From contig NZ_LT906446.1 in assembly GCF_900187035.1 (NCBI RefSeq), positions 248,001 to 312,000 of the forward strand: DNA of 64,000 nucleotides. The letters are read 5' to 3'. Shown here piece by piece: positions 25,296-35,739 of this stretch. Source of the stretch: Megamonas hypermegale. GTDB lineage: Bacteria; Bacillota; Negativicutes; Selenomonadales; Selenomonadaceae. A model generated the notes under the pieces. It did no database searches, was not told the origin of the DNA, and saw only the letters and a program-made list of their open reading frames with translations. Positions within the stretch are counted from its first letter, which is position 1; every line of letters begins with the position of its first letter. Made by a program: the position numbers and the translations under genes.

Positions 25296-26059
25296 GTGAA
25301 TTATTAAAAACAAGTGGCGTATCTAAGGTCTTTGGTGGTCTTAAAGCTGTATCAAATTTTGACATGGAGATAAATGAAGGCGAGCTTATTGGCTTGATTG
25401 GGCCAAATGGTGCAGGTAAAACAACAGCATTTAACTTGCTTACTGGTGTATATCAACCTACAACAGGAACGATTGATTTTAATGGAAAAAGTATTATTGG
25501 TTTAAAACCATATGAAATAACAGGCAGAGGCATTGCGCGTACATTCCAAAATATTCGTTTGTTTTCTGAACTTACTGTACTTGATAATGTAAAAATCGCT
25601 TATGATATTCATGCTAATTGCAGTTTAATAGAATCAGTATTGCGTGTTGGTCGTTATCTTAAAGAAGAAAAAGATATTGAACAGAAAAGTTTAGATTTGC
25701 TCAAGATTTTTAAATTAGATGATAAAGCATATGAAGTAGCCAAAAATTTGCCATATGGTGCACAACGTCGTCTGGAAATTGCTCGTGCTTTAGCGACAAA
25801 ACCAAAACTTTTATTGCTTGATGAACCAGCAGCTGGCATGAACCCGCAAGAAACACAAGAACTTATGAATATGATACGCTGGATACGTAAAGAATTTGGT
25901 CTTACTATTTTGCTCATCGAACATGATATGAGTCTTGTTATGGGAATTTGTGAACGCATCTATGTACTTGAATACGGTAGCATTATCGCTAGTGGTACAC
26001 CTGATGAAATTAAGACCAATCCGGAAGTAATCAAAGCATATTTAGGCGGGGAGGCGTAA
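25292..26059 (+). CDS. livG: Branched-chain amino acid ABC transporter ATPase LivG
   Basis: A 255-aa ATPase. Walker A is GPNGAGKTTAFNLLTG, the Q-loop segment is ARTFQNIRLFSELTVLDNV, the signature is LPYGAQRRLEIARAL (LivG-type, replacing LSGGQ), Walker B is LLLLDEPAAGMNPQE, and the switch His is in LLIEHDMSLVM. The start ATG 25292 lies after AAAGGAGG and overlaps livM by 4 nt. Works as a heterodimer with LivF on the LivHM permease. Confidence 0.96.
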   Translation: MSELLKTSGVSKVFGGLKAVSNFDMEINEGELIGLIGPNGAGKTTAFNLLTGVYQPTTGTIDFNGKSIIGLKPYEITGRGIARTFQNIRLFSELTVLDNVKIAYDIHANCSLIESVLRVGRYLKEEKDIEQKSLDLLKIFKLDDKAYEVAKNLPYGAQRRLEIARALATKPKLLLLDEPAAGMNPQETQELMNMIRWIRKEFGLTILLIEHDMSLVMGICERIYVLEYGSIIASGTPDEIKTNPEVIKAYLGGEA

Positions 26060-26062
26060 ATA

Positions 26063-26776
26063 ATGGCAGCATTATTAAAGATAAATGATATAAATGTATA
26101 TTATGGTGCAATTCATGCGATAAAAGGTATCAGTTTAGAAGTAAATGAAGGCGAAATTGTTACACTTATCGGTGCTAATGGTGCTGGTAAATCCACGACA
26201 TTGCGTACGATTTCTGGACTTTTAAAACCTAAAACAGGCTCTATTGAATTTGAAGGTAAAAATATTGCAGGAGTAGCTGCTCAAAATATCGTAAAAGCAG
26301 GTATTTCACAAGTTCCAGAAGGTCGTCGCGTTTTCGCTGAAATGACAGTTATGGAAAACCTGGAGCTCGGTGCATTTATTCGTAAAGATAAAGATGGCAT
26401 AGCTAAAGATTTAAAAATGGTATTTGAACGTTTTCCACGTCTTGAAGAAAGAATAAATCAACAAGCAGGGACTTTATCTGGTGGGGAACAACAGATGCTC
26501 GCTATGGGGCGAGCTTTGATGAGTCGTCCGCGTCTGTTGTTATTAGATGAACCATCAATGGGTCTTGCACCTTTATTGATAAAAGAAATTTTTTCGATAA
26601 TACAAGATATCAATAAAGCAGGAACGACTGTTTTATTAGTAGAACAAAATGCTAATATGGCACTTTCAATAGCTAATCGTGCTTATGTTTTGGAAACAGG
26701 TCGCATTACACTTTCTGGTGATGCTAAAGAACTTGCTGCTAGTGAAGATGTACGTAAAGCATATTTAGGTGGCTAA
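26063..26776 (+). CDS. livF: Branched-chain amino acid ABC transporter ATPase LivF
   Basis: A 237-aa ATPase that completes the transporter. Walker A is GANGAGKSTTLRTISG, the signature is LSGGEQQMLAMGRAL, Walker B is LLLLDEPSMGLAPLL and the switch His position is replaced by the LivF-typical VEQNANMAL. It lies 3 nt after livG with its SD GGGGAGG inside the livG end. A strong terminator follows the stop. Confidence 0.96.
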   Translation: MAALLKINDINVYYGAIHAIKGISLEVNEGEIVTLIGANGAGKSTTLRTISGLLKPKTGSIEFEGKNIAGVAAQNIVKAGISQVPEGRRVFAEMTVMENLELGAFIRKDKDGIAKDLKMVFERFPRLEERINQQAGTLSGGEQQMLAMGRALMSRPRLLLLDEPSMGLAPLLIKEIFSIIQDINKAGTTVLLVEQNANMALSIANRAYVLETGRITLSGDAKELAASEDVRKAYLGG

Positions 26777-26800
26777 TTTAAAGCATTTGTAAATTTTTGC

Positions 26801-26834
26801 AGGGATTTGCTGCGGTTGCAGCGAATCCTTTTTT
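26801..26834 (+). terminator. Intrinsic terminator of the liv operon
   Basis: AGGGATTTGCTGC (26801-26813) pairs with GCAGCGAATCCTT (26818-26830) over loop GGTT, then a T run. Confidence 0.9.
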
Positions 26835-26864
26835 ATAGAAAAAATTGTACGAGGTGAAAATATT

Positions 26865-27509
26865 ATGTTCGTTATTAATAGAATGACAAAAAATCCTATG
26901 ACAGTAACAGCTGATACTAAAGTTGACGAAGTAGCTTATTTAATGAAAAAACATAATTTTCGTCGTTTACCTGTTGTAGAAGATGGTAAATTAGTAGGAT
27001 TTTTAAGTGACAGTGATATAATACGAGTATCACCATCACCTGCAACTACATTATCTAGATATGAAATAAATTCACTACTCGCTAAAATGTGCGTTCGAGA
27101 TATCATGAAAAAAGATGTAATTTCTGTCAATGTAGATGCTACAATTGAAGAAGCAGCTCTTTTAATGTACAAAAATAAAATTGGCGGTATGCCAGTTGTA
27201 AGCAATGTCGGTGCGGTAGTCGGCGTTATCACTGAAACAGATATTTTTAAAACATTTGTTGATGTAATGGGCTTATTAGACAGTAAAACACGTATTACAT
27301 TAGAAGTATCAGATAAAATTGGTGTAGTTAAAGATATCGCTACAATTTTTGGCGATGAAGGCGTAAGTATTGATAGCTTGATAACTTGTAAAAAAGATGA
27401 TGGCAAATATGAAATCGTTATTCGTGCAGATATCAATGATGTGAATAATATAAAAACAAAATTGGAAGAAAAAGGATATAAAGTAATTCATACCGTTAAA
27501 ATCGGTTGA
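26865..27509 (+). CDS. CBS-pair plus ACT domain regulatory protein (AcuB-like)
   Basis: A 214-aa soluble protein. Two CBS motifs occupy about residues 1-135 (MTKNPMTVTADTKVDEVAYLMKKHNFRRLPVVEDGKLVGFLSDSDI and MKKDVISVNVDATIEEAALLMYKNKIGGMPVV), followed by an ACT domain from about 145 (RITLEVSDKIGVVKDIATIFGDEGVSIDSL). This architecture senses adenine nucleotides and probably an amino acid. Placed after the liv operon, a role in sensing branched-chain amino acids is possible, but that is only a guess from position. It has its own SD (GAGGTG) and lies between terminators. Confidence 0.88.
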   Translation: MFVINRMTKNPMTVTADTKVDEVAYLMKKHNFRRLPVVEDGKLVGFLSDSDIIRVSPSPATTLSRYEINSLLAKMCVRDIMKKDVISVNVDATIEEAALLMYKNKIGGMPVVSNVGAVVGVITETDIFKTFVDVMGLLDSKTRITLEVSDKIGVVKDIATIFGDEGVSIDSLITCKKDDGKYEIVIRADINDVNNIKTKLEEKGYKVIHTVKIG

Positions 27510-27515
27510 TTTTTT

Positions 27516-27557
27516 GGCTGTAACAATAGATTTTTATTTATTTTGTTACAGCCATTT
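27516..27557 (+). terminator. Probable terminator after the CBS-ACT gene
   Basis: GGCTGTAACA (27516-27525) and TGTTACAGCC (27544-27553) form a perfect 10-bp stem, with a long AT loop and only a short T run after it. Confidence 0.6.
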
Positions 27558-27631
27558 TATTTATAATAAAGTGAAGACATATGCTATCAAAATAATTTAT
27601 AATATAAATAGAAGGTATTATATGCTAATAT

Positions 27632-27661
27632 TTGACAGATAATATATTTTTATGATAGTAT
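27632..27661 (+). promoter_or_regulatory. Promoter of the pyr operon
   Basis: TTGACA (27632-27637), an 18-nt spacer and TAGTAT (27656-27661) lie just upstream of the PyrR-binding loop, so transcription would start about 10 nt before that structure. Confidence 0.65.
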
Positions 27662-27677
27662 GAGTAATAAAAATATA

Positions 27678-27710
27678 GCCCTTTAAAAAAATCCAGCGAG
27701 GTTAAAAGGG
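27678..27710 (+). promoter_or_regulatory. PyrR-binding RNA loop (pyr attenuator)
   Basis: The leader RNA forms CCCTTTAA...TTAAAAGGG with the loop AATCCAGCGAGGTT, matching the conserved PyrR-binding pattern (TCCAGAGAGGYT in Bacillus, here with C in place of the central A). With UMP bound, PyrR would hold this anti-antiterminator and let the terminator at 27743 form. pyrR itself is not in the window. Confidence 0.85.
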
Positions 27711-27742
27711 AGCACTATATATCTTTATATTGCGCTATCACT

Positions 27743-27777
27743 AGCTTTCTTATGCCTTCGCATAGGAAAGCTTTTTT
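27743..27777 (+). terminator. Attenuator terminator in the pyrB leader
   Basis: AGCTTTCTTATGC (27743-27755) and GCATAGGAAAGCT (27760-27772) pair over loop CTTC, followed by six T. It lies 37 nt before the pyrB start and is the expected regulated terminator of the PyrR system. Confidence 0.88.
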
Positions 27778-27814
27778 GATTTTTGGGTTTCATTTAAGGT
27801 GCGAAGGAGTGAAT

Positions 27815-28777
27815 ATGTTGAGTAGAAACAACGTTTCCTTACGTGGCAAGAATATTCTCGGATTAGAATATTTTTCCGCAGAAGAAATCAATTTAGTGTT
27901 GGACACAGCAAAAGAAATGAAAAATATCATTCATCGTGATATTAAAAAATTACCAACACTGAGAGGTAAATCAGTTGTAACTTTATTTTATGAACCAAGT
28001 ACAAGAACTCGTACTTCATTTGAGTTAGCTGGTAAGTATTTGAGTGCAGATGTTGTAAATATCACATCAAGCACTAGTAGTATCGTAAAAGGTGAAAGCC
28101 TTAGAGATACATTGTTGACTCTCGAAGATATGGGTGTAGATGCAATCATCATGCGTCACAGTGCTGAAGGTGCAGCTGAATATGCCACTAAAGTAGTAAG
28201 CCCAGTTATCATCAATGCAGGAGATGGAGCACACGCTCATCCATCTCAGGGATTATTAAACTTATTTACAATTAGACAGCATAAAGGTAAATTAGCTGGT
28301 CTTAAAGTAGCAATTATCGGCGATATTGCACATAGCCGTGTTGCTCGCAGTGATATTTGGGGCATGCGTAAAATGGGTATAGAAGTTCATTTAGCAGGAC
28401 CTAAGACATTACTTCCAAGATTTTTACAGGAAGAACCAGGTATTTTTGTACATGACCGTGTTGAAGATGCTATTAAAGACGCTGATGTAATCAACGTTCT
28501 TAGAATACAGCTTGAACGTATGAAATCTGGTTTATTCCCATCATTGCGTGAATACGCACGCATTTTTGGCTTGAATAAACAGCGTTTAGCTTTAGCTAAA
28601 AAAGATGTATTAATTCTTCATCCAGGTCCAATGAATAAAGGTGTAGAAATTTCACCAGAAATTGCTTATGGTTTAAATTCTGCAATTCAAGACCAAGTAC
28701 AAAACGGTGTAGCTGTACGCATGGCTTTATTAACTCTAACTTTAACAGGAGGAAAAAACAATGAAATTACTGATTAA
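27815..28777 (+). CDS. pyrB: Aspartate carbamoyltransferase catalytic subunit
   Basis: Makes carbamoyl-aspartate, step 2 of UMP synthesis. The carbamoyl-phosphate site is FYEPSTRTRTSFE, then SSTSSIVKGES and HPSQGLLNLFTIRQHKG (normally HPTQ-AL). 320 aa, typical of the class without fused regulatory chain. ATG 27815 is right because AAGGAG lies 8 nt before; a longer frame from 27752 would start inside the attenuator hairpin. No pyrI is seen. It overlaps pyrC by 17 nt. Confidence 0.95.
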   Translation: MLSRNNVSLRGKNILGLEYFSAEEINLVLDTAKEMKNIIHRDIKKLPTLRGKSVVTLFYEPSTRTRTSFELAGKYLSADVVNITSSTSSIVKGESLRDTLLTLEDMGVDAIIMRHSAEGAAEYATKVVSPVIINAGDGAHAHPSQGLLNLFTIRQHKGKLAGLKVAIIGDIAHSRVARSDIWGMRKMGIEVHLAGPKTLLPRFLQEEPGIFVHDRVEDAIKDADVINVLRIQLERMKSGLFPSLREYARIFGLNKQRLALAKKDVLILHPGPMNKGVEISPEIAYGLNSAIQDQVQNGVAVRMALLTLTLTGGKNNEITD

Positions 28778-30053
28778 AGGCGGACGAGTTATAAATCCTG
28801 GCAAAAATTTTGATGCTGTCAGTGATGTTCTTATAGAAGATGGAAAAATTGCAGCTATTGGTGAAAATTTAGCAGATAGCGAAGCTAAAGTAATAGATGC
28901 TACAGGCAAAGTTGTTTCTCCAGGTTTTATTGATATGCACACTCATTTGCGTGAACCTGGTCAAGAAGCAAAAGAAGATTTTGCTTCAGGTTCTAGAGCG
29001 GCAGCAGCAGGCGGATTTACAACAGTAGCAACAATGCCAAACACTACACCAGTAGTAGATAATGCAATTTTAGTAAATGGTTTAAAACAGCGTGCTAAAG
29101 ATGAAGGTGTTGTGCATATTGAAATTATCGGTGCGCTCACAAAAGGTCAAGAAGGTAAAGAACTCGCAGAAGTTGGCGATATGACACAAGCTGGTGCAGT
29201 TGCTTTTTCTGATGATGGCCATTTTGATAATAATTGCAAATTAATGCTCAATGCTATGGATTATTTGCGTACTTTCCATAAAGCAATTATGTCACACGCT
29301 GAAGAAACAAGTCTTGTAGCTGAAGGCGTAATGAATGAAGGTCATCGCTCTGCAATGCTCGGTATGAAAGGCAGACCTACTGTAGCAGAAGATATTGCTG
29401 TTATGCGCGAAATTTTATTAGCAGAATATGCTGATGCATGGGTACACATTTCTCATATCAGTTCTAAAAATGCAGTGGATATGGTTCGTCAAGCTAAAAA
29501 ACGCGGTGTAAAGGTTACGGCAGAAGCTACACCACATCACTTGACAATGACAGATGAAATGGTAAATCCAATTGATTCTTCAACTAAAGTAAATCCACCA
29601 CTTAGAAGTCAAGCTGATATTGAAGCTGTTTTAGCTGGTGTTAATGATGGTACAATTGATATAATAGCTACAGACCATTCACCACATGCACAAGAAGAAA
29701 AAGACCGTGAATATAAATTTGCTCCAAGTGGTTTCCCTGGTCTTGAAACAGCACTTGGCGTGCTTTTAACTGATTTATATCATAAAGGTTTAATAACACT
29801 TGATACACTTGTTAGTAGAATGAGTTATATGCCTGGCAAACTTTTCTTTGATGGCAAACGCGGTATCTTAGAAGAAGGCGCTATGGCAGATATCACGATT
29901 TTTGACCCAGAAAAAGAATGGACTGTAGATAAAGATAAATTCTATACTAAAGGTTCTCATAGCCCATTTGTGGGTCGCACATTAAAAGGTAAAGCCGTTA
30001 TGACCATTGTTGAAGGAAAAATCGTGATGAATGACGGCGAAGTTTTGGCTTAA
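28761..30053 (+). CDS. pyrC: Dihydroorotase (class I)
   Basis: A 430-aa amidohydrolase that cyclises carbamoyl-aspartate. The first metal site is DMHTHLREPGQEAKEDFASG; later metal and substrate residues are in SDDGHFDNN, HAEETSL, HISHISSKNAVDMVR and the catalytic-Asp block IATDHSPHAQEEK. The start ATG 28761 has SD AGGAGG within the pyrB end, so the two are coupled. Confidence 0.96.
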   Translation: MKLLIKGGRVINPGKNFDAVSDVLIEDGKIAAIGENLADSEAKVIDATGKVVSPGFIDMHTHLREPGQEAKEDFASGSRAAAAGGFTTVATMPNTTPVVDNAILVNGLKQRAKDEGVVHIEIIGALTKGQEGKELAEVGDMTQAGAVAFSDDGHFDNNCKLMLNAMDYLRTFHKAIMSHAEETSLVAEGVMNEGHRSAMLGMKGRPTVAEDIAVMREILLAEYADAWVHISHISSKNAVDMVRQAKKRGVKVTAEATPHHLTMTDEMVNPIDSSTKVNPPLRSQADIEAVLAGVNDGTIDIIATDHSPHAQEEKDREYKFAPSGFPGLETALGVLLTDLYHKGLITLDTLVSRMSYMPGKLFFDGKRGILEEGAMADITIFDPEKEWTVDKDKFYTKGSHSPFVGRTLKGKAVMTIVEGKIVMNDGEVLA

Positions 30054-30072
30054 ATAATTTGGAGGTGCTCTT

Positions 30073-31140
30073 TTGAAAGGGAAGTTAATCTTAGAAGACG
30101 GAGCAGTTTTTCATGGCGATATGCTCGATGAAAGACCTGTTCTTGGCGAAGTTGTATTTAATACTGGTATGACTGGTTATCAGGAAATTTTGACTGACCC
30201 GTCTTATTGCAGTCAAATCGTAACATTGACTTATCCGCTCATCGGTAACTACGGTGCAGCGAAAAAGTTCAATCAGTCTCGTAAATGCTTTTTCAATGGC
30301 TTTATTGTAGGCGAACTTTGCGATATTGGTAGCAACTGGCAAAAAGAAGAAGAATTGACAGATTTCTTAAAAGCACAGGATATTCCTTGCTTATACAATG
30401 TAGATACTCGTGCAATTACACGTCATATCCGTTCTTTAGGTGCTATGAAAGGCGTGCTTGTACCAGAAGGAACATCACAAGAACAAATCGATGCTTTAAT
30501 GCAAGGTGAAATTCCTCGTGATGTAGTAAAAATCGTTACAACACCAGAAGTTTATCGCATGGAAAATGCAGGTGGTCCTCATGTTGTAGTTATGGATTTC
30601 GGTATTAAACAGCATATTTTAGAGTCCTTACATGGTATCGGCTGTGATTTAACTATTGTTCCAGCTTATACAAAAGCAGAAGAAATCATGGCATTAAATC
30701 CAGACGGTATTTTCTTATCTAACGGCCCTGGAGACCCTAAAGATTTACCAGAAATCATTGAAGTTGTACGTGAAATCGCAGGTAAAAAACCAACATTCGG
30801 TATTTGCCTTGGACATCAACTTTTATCCTTGGCTTTCGGTGCTGATACGTATAAATTAAAATTTGGTCATCGTGGTTCTAACCAACCAGTTAAAAACTTG
30901 CTCACAGGCAGAGTGCATATCACTTCACAAAACCATGGCTATGCAGTAGATGAAGAATCTTTAAAAGGCTTGCCACTTGAAGTTACACATAGAGCTGTAA
31001 ATGATGGTACAGTTGAAGGTATTCGCCATAAAGAATTACCTATTTTCTCAGTACAGTATCATCCAGAAGCATCGCCAGGTCCAGATGACAATAGATATTT
31101 ATTTGACCAATTTTGGGCAATGCTTCAGAAAGGGGAATAA
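30073..31140 (+). CDS. carA: Carbamoyl-phosphate synthase small subunit
   Basis: A 355-aa glutamine amidotransferase subunit. The N-terminal CPSase_sm domain is LILEDGAVFHGDMLDERPVLGEVVFNTGMTGYQEILTDPSYCSQIV, and the GATase domain holds the nucleophile Cys in TFGICLGHQLLSLAFG and the His-Glu pair in VQYHPEASPGP. Start TTG 30073, 5 nt after GGAGGTG. It supplies ammonia to CarB. Confidence 0.96.
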   Translation: MKGKLILEDGAVFHGDMLDERPVLGEVVFNTGMTGYQEILTDPSYCSQIVTLTYPLIGNYGAAKKFNQSRKCFFNGFIVGELCDIGSNWQKEEELTDFLKAQDIPCLYNVDTRAITRHIRSLGAMKGVLVPEGTSQEQIDALMQGEIPRDVVKIVTTPEVYRMENAGGPHVVVMDFGIKQHILESLHGIGCDLTIVPAYTKAEEIMALNPDGIFLSNGPGDPKDLPEIIEVVREIAGKKPTFGICLGHQLLSLAFGADTYKLKFGHRGSNQPVKNLLTGRVHITSQNHGYAVDEESLKGLPLEVTHRAVNDGTVEGIRHKELPIFSVQYHPEASPGPDDNRYLFDQFWAMLQKGE

Positions 31141-31144
31141 TTAA

Positions 31145-34100
31145 GTGCCAAAGAAACAAAATCTGAAAAAAGTAATGGTTATCGGTTCTGGTCCGATTAT
31201 TATCGGTCAGGCAGCAGAATTTGACTATGCAGGTACACAGGCTTGTCGTGCTCTTAAAGAAGAAGGACTTGAAGTAGTACTCGTAAACAGCAACCCTGCT
31301 ACTATCATGACAGATAAGGACATTGCAGACCGTGTATATATTGAACCTTTAACAGTAGAATTTTTAGATGAAATCTTGTCTAAAGAACGTCCAGACGGCT
31401 TGTTGGCAACTCTCGGTGGACAGGCTGGTTTGAACCTCGCTGTTAAATTAGCTGAATCCGGTATTTTAGCTAAATACAATGTTGAACTTCTTGGTACTTC
31501 ACTTAAAGCCATCGAACGAGCTGAAGACCGCGAATTGTTTAAAGAAACAATGCAGAAAATCGGTGAACCAATTCCAGAAAGTACAATCGTTGATGATGTA
31601 GCATCTGCTGTAGAATTTGCAAATCAAATCGGTTATCCTATCATCGTTCGCCCTGCTTATACACTTGGTGGTACAGGTGGCGGTATTGCGGAAAATGAAG
31701 AAGAACTCATCGAAATCGTTATCCGTGGTCTTAAATACAGTATGATTGGTCAAGTTCTCATCGAACGCAGTGTAGCAGGCTGGAAAGAAATCGAATACGA
31801 AGTTATGCGCGATGCTAATGATAACTGTATTGTAGTCTGCAACATGGAAAACCTTGACCCTGTTGGTGTTCATACTGGTGATAGTATCGTAGTAGCACCA
31901 TCTCAGACACTAACAGACCATGAATATCAAATGCTCCGTAGTGCTTCACTTCGCATCATCCGCGAACTCGGCATCGAAGGCGGTTGCAATGCGCAATTTG
32001 CTCTCGATACAAAAACAAATCAGTATTATGTAATTGAAGTAAATCCACGTGTAAGCCGTTCTAGTGCGCTCGCATCTAAAGCTACTGGTTATCCAATCGC
32101 TAAAGTTTCAGCTAAAATCGCTATCGGTTATACACTCGATGAAATCACTAATGCTGTTACAAAGAAAACAAAAGCTTGCTTTGAACCATCTCTTGACTAC
32201 TGTGTAGTTAAATTCCCACGTTGGCCATTCGATAAATTCGTATATGCTGACCGTACACTCGGTACACAGATGAAGGCAACTGGTGAAGTAATGTCTATCG
32301 ACCGCAACTTTGAAGGTGCATTGTTAAAAGCTGTTCGTTCCCTCGAAATCGGCGTAAATCGCTTGCATCTCGATAAAGTTGATAGCTGGAGCGATGAAGA
32401 AGTTAAATCTCATCTTTCTCGTATCAATGATGAACGTTTATTTATCATTGCAGAAGCTTTCCGTCGTGGTATCTCTACAATTGATGAAGTAAATGCCATC
32501 ACTAAAATAGATAAATGGTTCTTACGTAAGATTAAAAATATCACAGATACAGAACTTGCACTCATGAAAGACGGCTTGACAGAAGAAACTTTACGCCGTG
32601 CAAAACGCTATGGTTTAGCTGACCGTTCTATCGGCGAAATCGTTGGCAAAGACATGATTGAAGTTCGCAATATGCGTAAAGCAATTAACTTATTACCTTG
32701 TTATAAAATGGTTGATACTTGTGCTGCTGAATTTGAAGCTGCTACACCATATTACTATTCAACATTCCATGCTCAAGAAGATGAAGTACAAGTAAACCAT
32801 AAGAAAAAAGTAATCGTTCTTGGTTCTGGCCCTATTCGTATCGGTCAGGGTGTAGAATTCGACTACTGCTCCGTTCATTCTGTATGGGCACTTCGTAAAA
32901 TGGGTATTGAAGCAATCATCATCAACAATAACCCAGAAACAGTAAGTACAGACTTTGATATTTCTGACAGACTCTATTTTGAACCACTCACAACAGAAGA
33001 TGTTTTAAATATCATTGATAAAGAACAGCCAGATGGCGTTATCGTTCAGTTCGGTGGACAGACTGCTATCAACCTTGCTGCTTCCTTAAAAGCTGCTGGC
33101 GTTAAAATCTTCGGTACTTCCGTTGATGATATTGACCGCGCTGAAGACCGTGAACGTTTTGATGAAGTATTGGAACAGACTAATATTGCTAGACCACAAG
33201 GTGCTAGTGTAACTAACGTTGAAGACGCTGTAAAAGCTGCTGAAAAAATCGGCTATCCTTCTATGGTTCGTCCTTCTTACGTACTCGGCGGTCGTGCAAT
33301 GGAAATCGTTTATAACGAAAACGAATTGCGCGATTACATGCAACGTGCTGTAAAAGTTACACCAGACCATCCTGTACTCATCGACCATTATATGCAGGGT
33401 ACAGAAGTTGAAGTTGACGCTATCGCTGATGGCGAAACAGTAGTAATTCCTGGTATCATGGAACATATTGAACGTGCAGGCGTTCACTCTGGTGATAGTA
33501 TTGCAGTATATCCACCACAGACATTATCTTCTAAAGTAATTTTTACAATTATTGACTATACAAAACGTCTTGGTTTAAATCTTAACGTAAAAGGTTTGCT
33601 CAATATCCAATACGTTGTATTGCATGATAATGTATATGTAATCGAAGTAAATCCTCGTTCTAGCCGTACAGTGCCATTCCTCAGCAAAGTAACAGATATC
33701 AATATGGTTGAACTCGCTACTCGCGTTGCACTTGGTCAGAGCCTTTCTAAAGACTTCGGTTTCAAATCTGGCTTAATTGAACCAAAACCATATGTTGCAC
33801 TTAAAGCACCTGTATTCTCCTTTGCTAAGATGCAAGACGTAGATATTTCCCTCGGACCTGAAATGAAATCTACAGGTGAAGTTATGGGTATCGACTACCA
33901 TTACGCACGTGCGCTTTATAAAGCAATCACTGGTGCTGGTATGAATATCCCAACAGAAGGTACAATCCTCTTCACTGTAGCAAATAAAGATAAAGATGAA
34001 ATGAAACAACTTGGTCGTGCATTTGCAGACCTTGGTTTCAAAATCGCAGCAACAGAAGGTACAGCAAAAGCTTTGAAAGAAGTTGGCGTTGATGCTTCTA

Positions 34101-34399
34101 TCGTGTATAAAGTACATGAACGTGGTCAAAATGTTAAGAGCGACCGTAGCAGCGATATTATCAAAATGATTAAAGCTGGTGGCATTAATATGGTCATCAC
34201 TACTCAGACTCCAGGTCAAAAATTTGCTAAAGACGGTTTCAGAATTCGTCGTGCAACAGTTGAACATGGCATCGCATGCCTTACTTCACTCGATACAGCT
34301 TGGGAAGTATTGCGCGTGTTGAGCTTCATTCGTGAACGTCGTCTTGTTTACTCCTTAGCACTTCAGGATTATATTGGACGCGGCGATGAACTAGCATAA
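31145..34399 (+). CDS. carB: Carbamoyl-phosphate synthase large subunit
   Basis: A 1084-aa synthetase with the standard internal duplication: two ATP-grasp halves ([29 protein letters not shown] and [26 protein letters not shown] mark their starts at about residues 8 and 557), an oligomerisation domain between, and a C-terminal MGS allosteric domain from about 940 ([24 protein letters not shown]). The start is GTG 31145 after AGGGGAA. Uses bicarbonate, ATP and ammonia from CarA. Confidence 0.97.
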   Translation: MPKKQNLKKVMVIGSGPIIIGQAAEFDYAGTQACRALKEEGLEVVLVNSNPATIMTDKDIADRVYIEPLTVEFLDEILSKERPDGLLATLGGQAGLNLAVKLAESGILAKYNVELLGTSLKAIERAEDRELFKETMQKIGEPIPESTIVDDVASAVEFANQIGYPIIVRPAYTLGGTGGGIAENEEELIEIVIRGLKYSMIGQVLIERSVAGWKEIEYEVMRDANDNCIVVCNMENLDPVGVHTGDSIVVAPSQTLTDHEYQMLRSASLRIIRELGIEGGCNAQFALDTKTNQYYVIEVNPRVSRSSALASKATGYPIAKVSAKIAIGYTLDEITNAVTKKTKACFEPSLDYCVVKFPRWPFDKFVYADRTLGTQMKATGEVMSIDRNFEGALLKAVRSLEIGVNRLHLDKVDSWSDEEVKSHLSRINDERLFIIAEAFRRGISTIDEVNAITKIDKWFLRKIKNITDTELALMKDGLTEETLRRAKRYGLADRSIGEIVGKDMIEVRNMRKAINLLPCYKMVDTCAAEFEAATPYYYSTFHAQEDEVQVNHKKKVIVLGSGPIRIGQGVEFDYCSVHSVWALRKMGIEAIIINNNPETVSTDFDISDRLYFEPLTTEDVLNIIDKEQPDGVIVQFGGQTAINLAASLKAAGVKIFGTSVDDIDRAEDRERFDEVLEQTNIARPQGASVTNVEDAVKAAEKIGYPSMVRPSYVLGGRAMEIVYNENELRDYMQRAVKVTPDHPVLIDHYMQGTEVEVDAIADGETVVIPGIMEHIERAGVHSGDSIAVYPPQTLSSKVIFTIIDYTKRLGLNLNVKGLLNIQYVVLHDNVYVIEVNPRSSRTVPFLSKVTDINMVELATRVALGQSLSKDFGFKSGLIEPKPYVALKAPVFSFAKMQDVDISLGPEMKSTGEVMGIDYHYARALYKAITGAGMNIPTEGTILFTVANKDKDEMKQLGRAFADLGFKIAATEGTAKALKEVGVDASIVYKVHERGQNVKSDRSSDIIKMIKAGGINMVITTQTPGQKFAKDGFRIRRATVEHGIACLTSLDTAWEVLRVLSFIRERRLVYSLALQDYIGRGDELA

Positions 34400-34415
34400 T
34401 TTAACGTAAAATTTG

Positions 34416-34448
34416 TACGCCGATAGGATTTCTTATCGGCGTATATTT
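34416..34448 (+). terminator. Hairpin after carB, probably a weak terminator
   Basis: TACGCCGATA (34416-34425) and TATCGGCGTA (34434-34443) make a perfect 10-bp stem, but the following run (TATTTGT) is a poor T tract, so read-through into pyrF is likely. Confidence 0.5.
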
Positions 34449-34463
34449 GTAAAAATACACATT

Positions 34464-34492
34464 TTGATAATGCAATATCGATTTTATACGAT
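34464..34492 (+). promoter_or_regulatory. Possible internal promoter before pyrF
   Basis: TTGATA (34464-34469), a 17-nt spacer and TACGAT (34487-34492) lie in the 138-nt carB-pyrF gap. The stretch also holds a dyad AATGCAAT...ATTGCATT (about 34469-34506). This would give pyrF-pyrE partly separate expression. Confidence 0.35.
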
Positions 34493-34537
34493 TAGATAAT
34501 TGCATTAAACTCAATTAAATGATAACGAGGTATTTTT

Positions 34538-35113
34538 ATGGTAAAAGATAAATTAATCGTTGCTCTTGATTTCCATACAAAAGAAGACGCACTCGCTTTA
34601 GTAGATAAATTAGGCGACAGTGTTGTTTTCTACAAAGTAGGAATGGAATTATTTTATAGAGTAGGTTCATCTATTATTGAAGAATTGAAAAAACGCAATA
34701 AAAAAATCTTTTTGGATTTAAAATTGCATGACATTCCAAATACAGTAGCACAAGGTTTATGCTCACTTTTATATCAGGGTGTAGATATCATGAATGTACA
34801 CGCTTCAGGTGGCTACACTATGATGAAAACAGCAGCAGATACAGTGCGTGCTGAAGCTAAAAAAATGGGCATTGAAGCACCAAAAATTATTGCTGTAACA
34901 ATTTTGACAAGTATTAATGAAGCTGATTGGGAAGGACTCGGTCAAACTGTTTCCATAAAAGACCAAGTAATTCGCTTAGCGAAACTTACTAAGGAAGCTG
35001 GGCTTGATGGCGTAGTAGCTTCACCGCAAGAAGCAAAATTCATTCGTGAAGCTTGTGGAGAAGATTTCCTCATCATAACTCCAGGTGTGCGTCCTGCTGG
35101 TGCTTCTATTGAT
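34538..35113 (+). CDS. pyrF: Orotidine-5'-phosphate decarboxylase, exon 1 (interrupted by IStron)
   Basis: First 192 codons of PyrF, the last enzyme of UMP synthesis. IVALDFHTKEDAL and the catalytic K-x-D-x-K-x-x-D array in KKIFLDLKLHDIPNTV are present, as is IITPGVRPAGASID near the exon end. ATG 34538 follows AACGAGG. If unspliced the frame adds 21 intron-coded residues and stops at TAG 35177-35179, losing the phosphate-binding GRPI loop. Exon 2 is at 36961-37098; the joined product is 237 aa, normal for PyrF. Confidence 0.95.
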
Positions 35114-35587
35114 TATTGTGAGCCGCACACTTGTGATTTTAATCATGAGTTAGGCGAACAAAATAGTCAGCGTATATAGAAATATGTACGTAGAGATAGA
35201 CTAAGATCTATCCAATACTGTTTGAATTGCTGGAAAGCCCTAAAGATATCTGAACTACAACGTAAACATGAAATAAAGTTAAACGTGAATGTGGCGAAAG
35301 CAGAAAAAATCAGATATATAGCATAAGGTTAAATCCTAAGTGTTGAAAAATGGACAATCAGCAGCGAAGCTCCGAATAGGAGAACGTTCAACGACTATTC
35401 CTCTTGAGGGAAGTACTCAGTAAGCTATTGACTGAGGAAGTGGACAGACTCTAACAGGTAAAGCTGAGGGATAAGATATAGTCTGTGCCGTTACGAAAGT
35501 AACGGAAGTTCATAAGAGAACTGTATAGAAAGTAGCGTTTCTATATGAACGAGACCTCATAATACGACTAAAGCAGAACCTACAGTT
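35114..35587 (+). ncRNA. Group I intron catalytic core (5' part of IStron 2)
   Basis: Same element order and pairing potential as the first copy, shifted by 15727 nt, with almost no substitutions in the core (for example GAAGAACC to GCAGAACC beyond the core). Conservation of the core while tnpB has several amino-acid changes suggests that splicing is kept functional. Confidence 0.88.
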
Positions 35588-35739
35588 CTTGTATATGTTA
35601 TTTAAAATAGGCAGTTAATATATAAACACTTGTTATATTGCTATACATATGTCATGATTATATTAGATGATAGTATGGAAGTAATACGTGGTAAAGGATA
35701 TATTTATTCATTAATTAGAAGAAAGCGTAAGTGTTTATT

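Noticed and set aside
27752-27814. Longer N-terminus for pyrB
   Set aside because: It would start inside the attenuator hairpin and has no SD; ATG 27815 has AAGGAG at the right distance.
34416-34448. Riboswitch before pyrF
   Set aside because: Only a simple hairpin and a dyad are seen; nothing matches a known aptamer.
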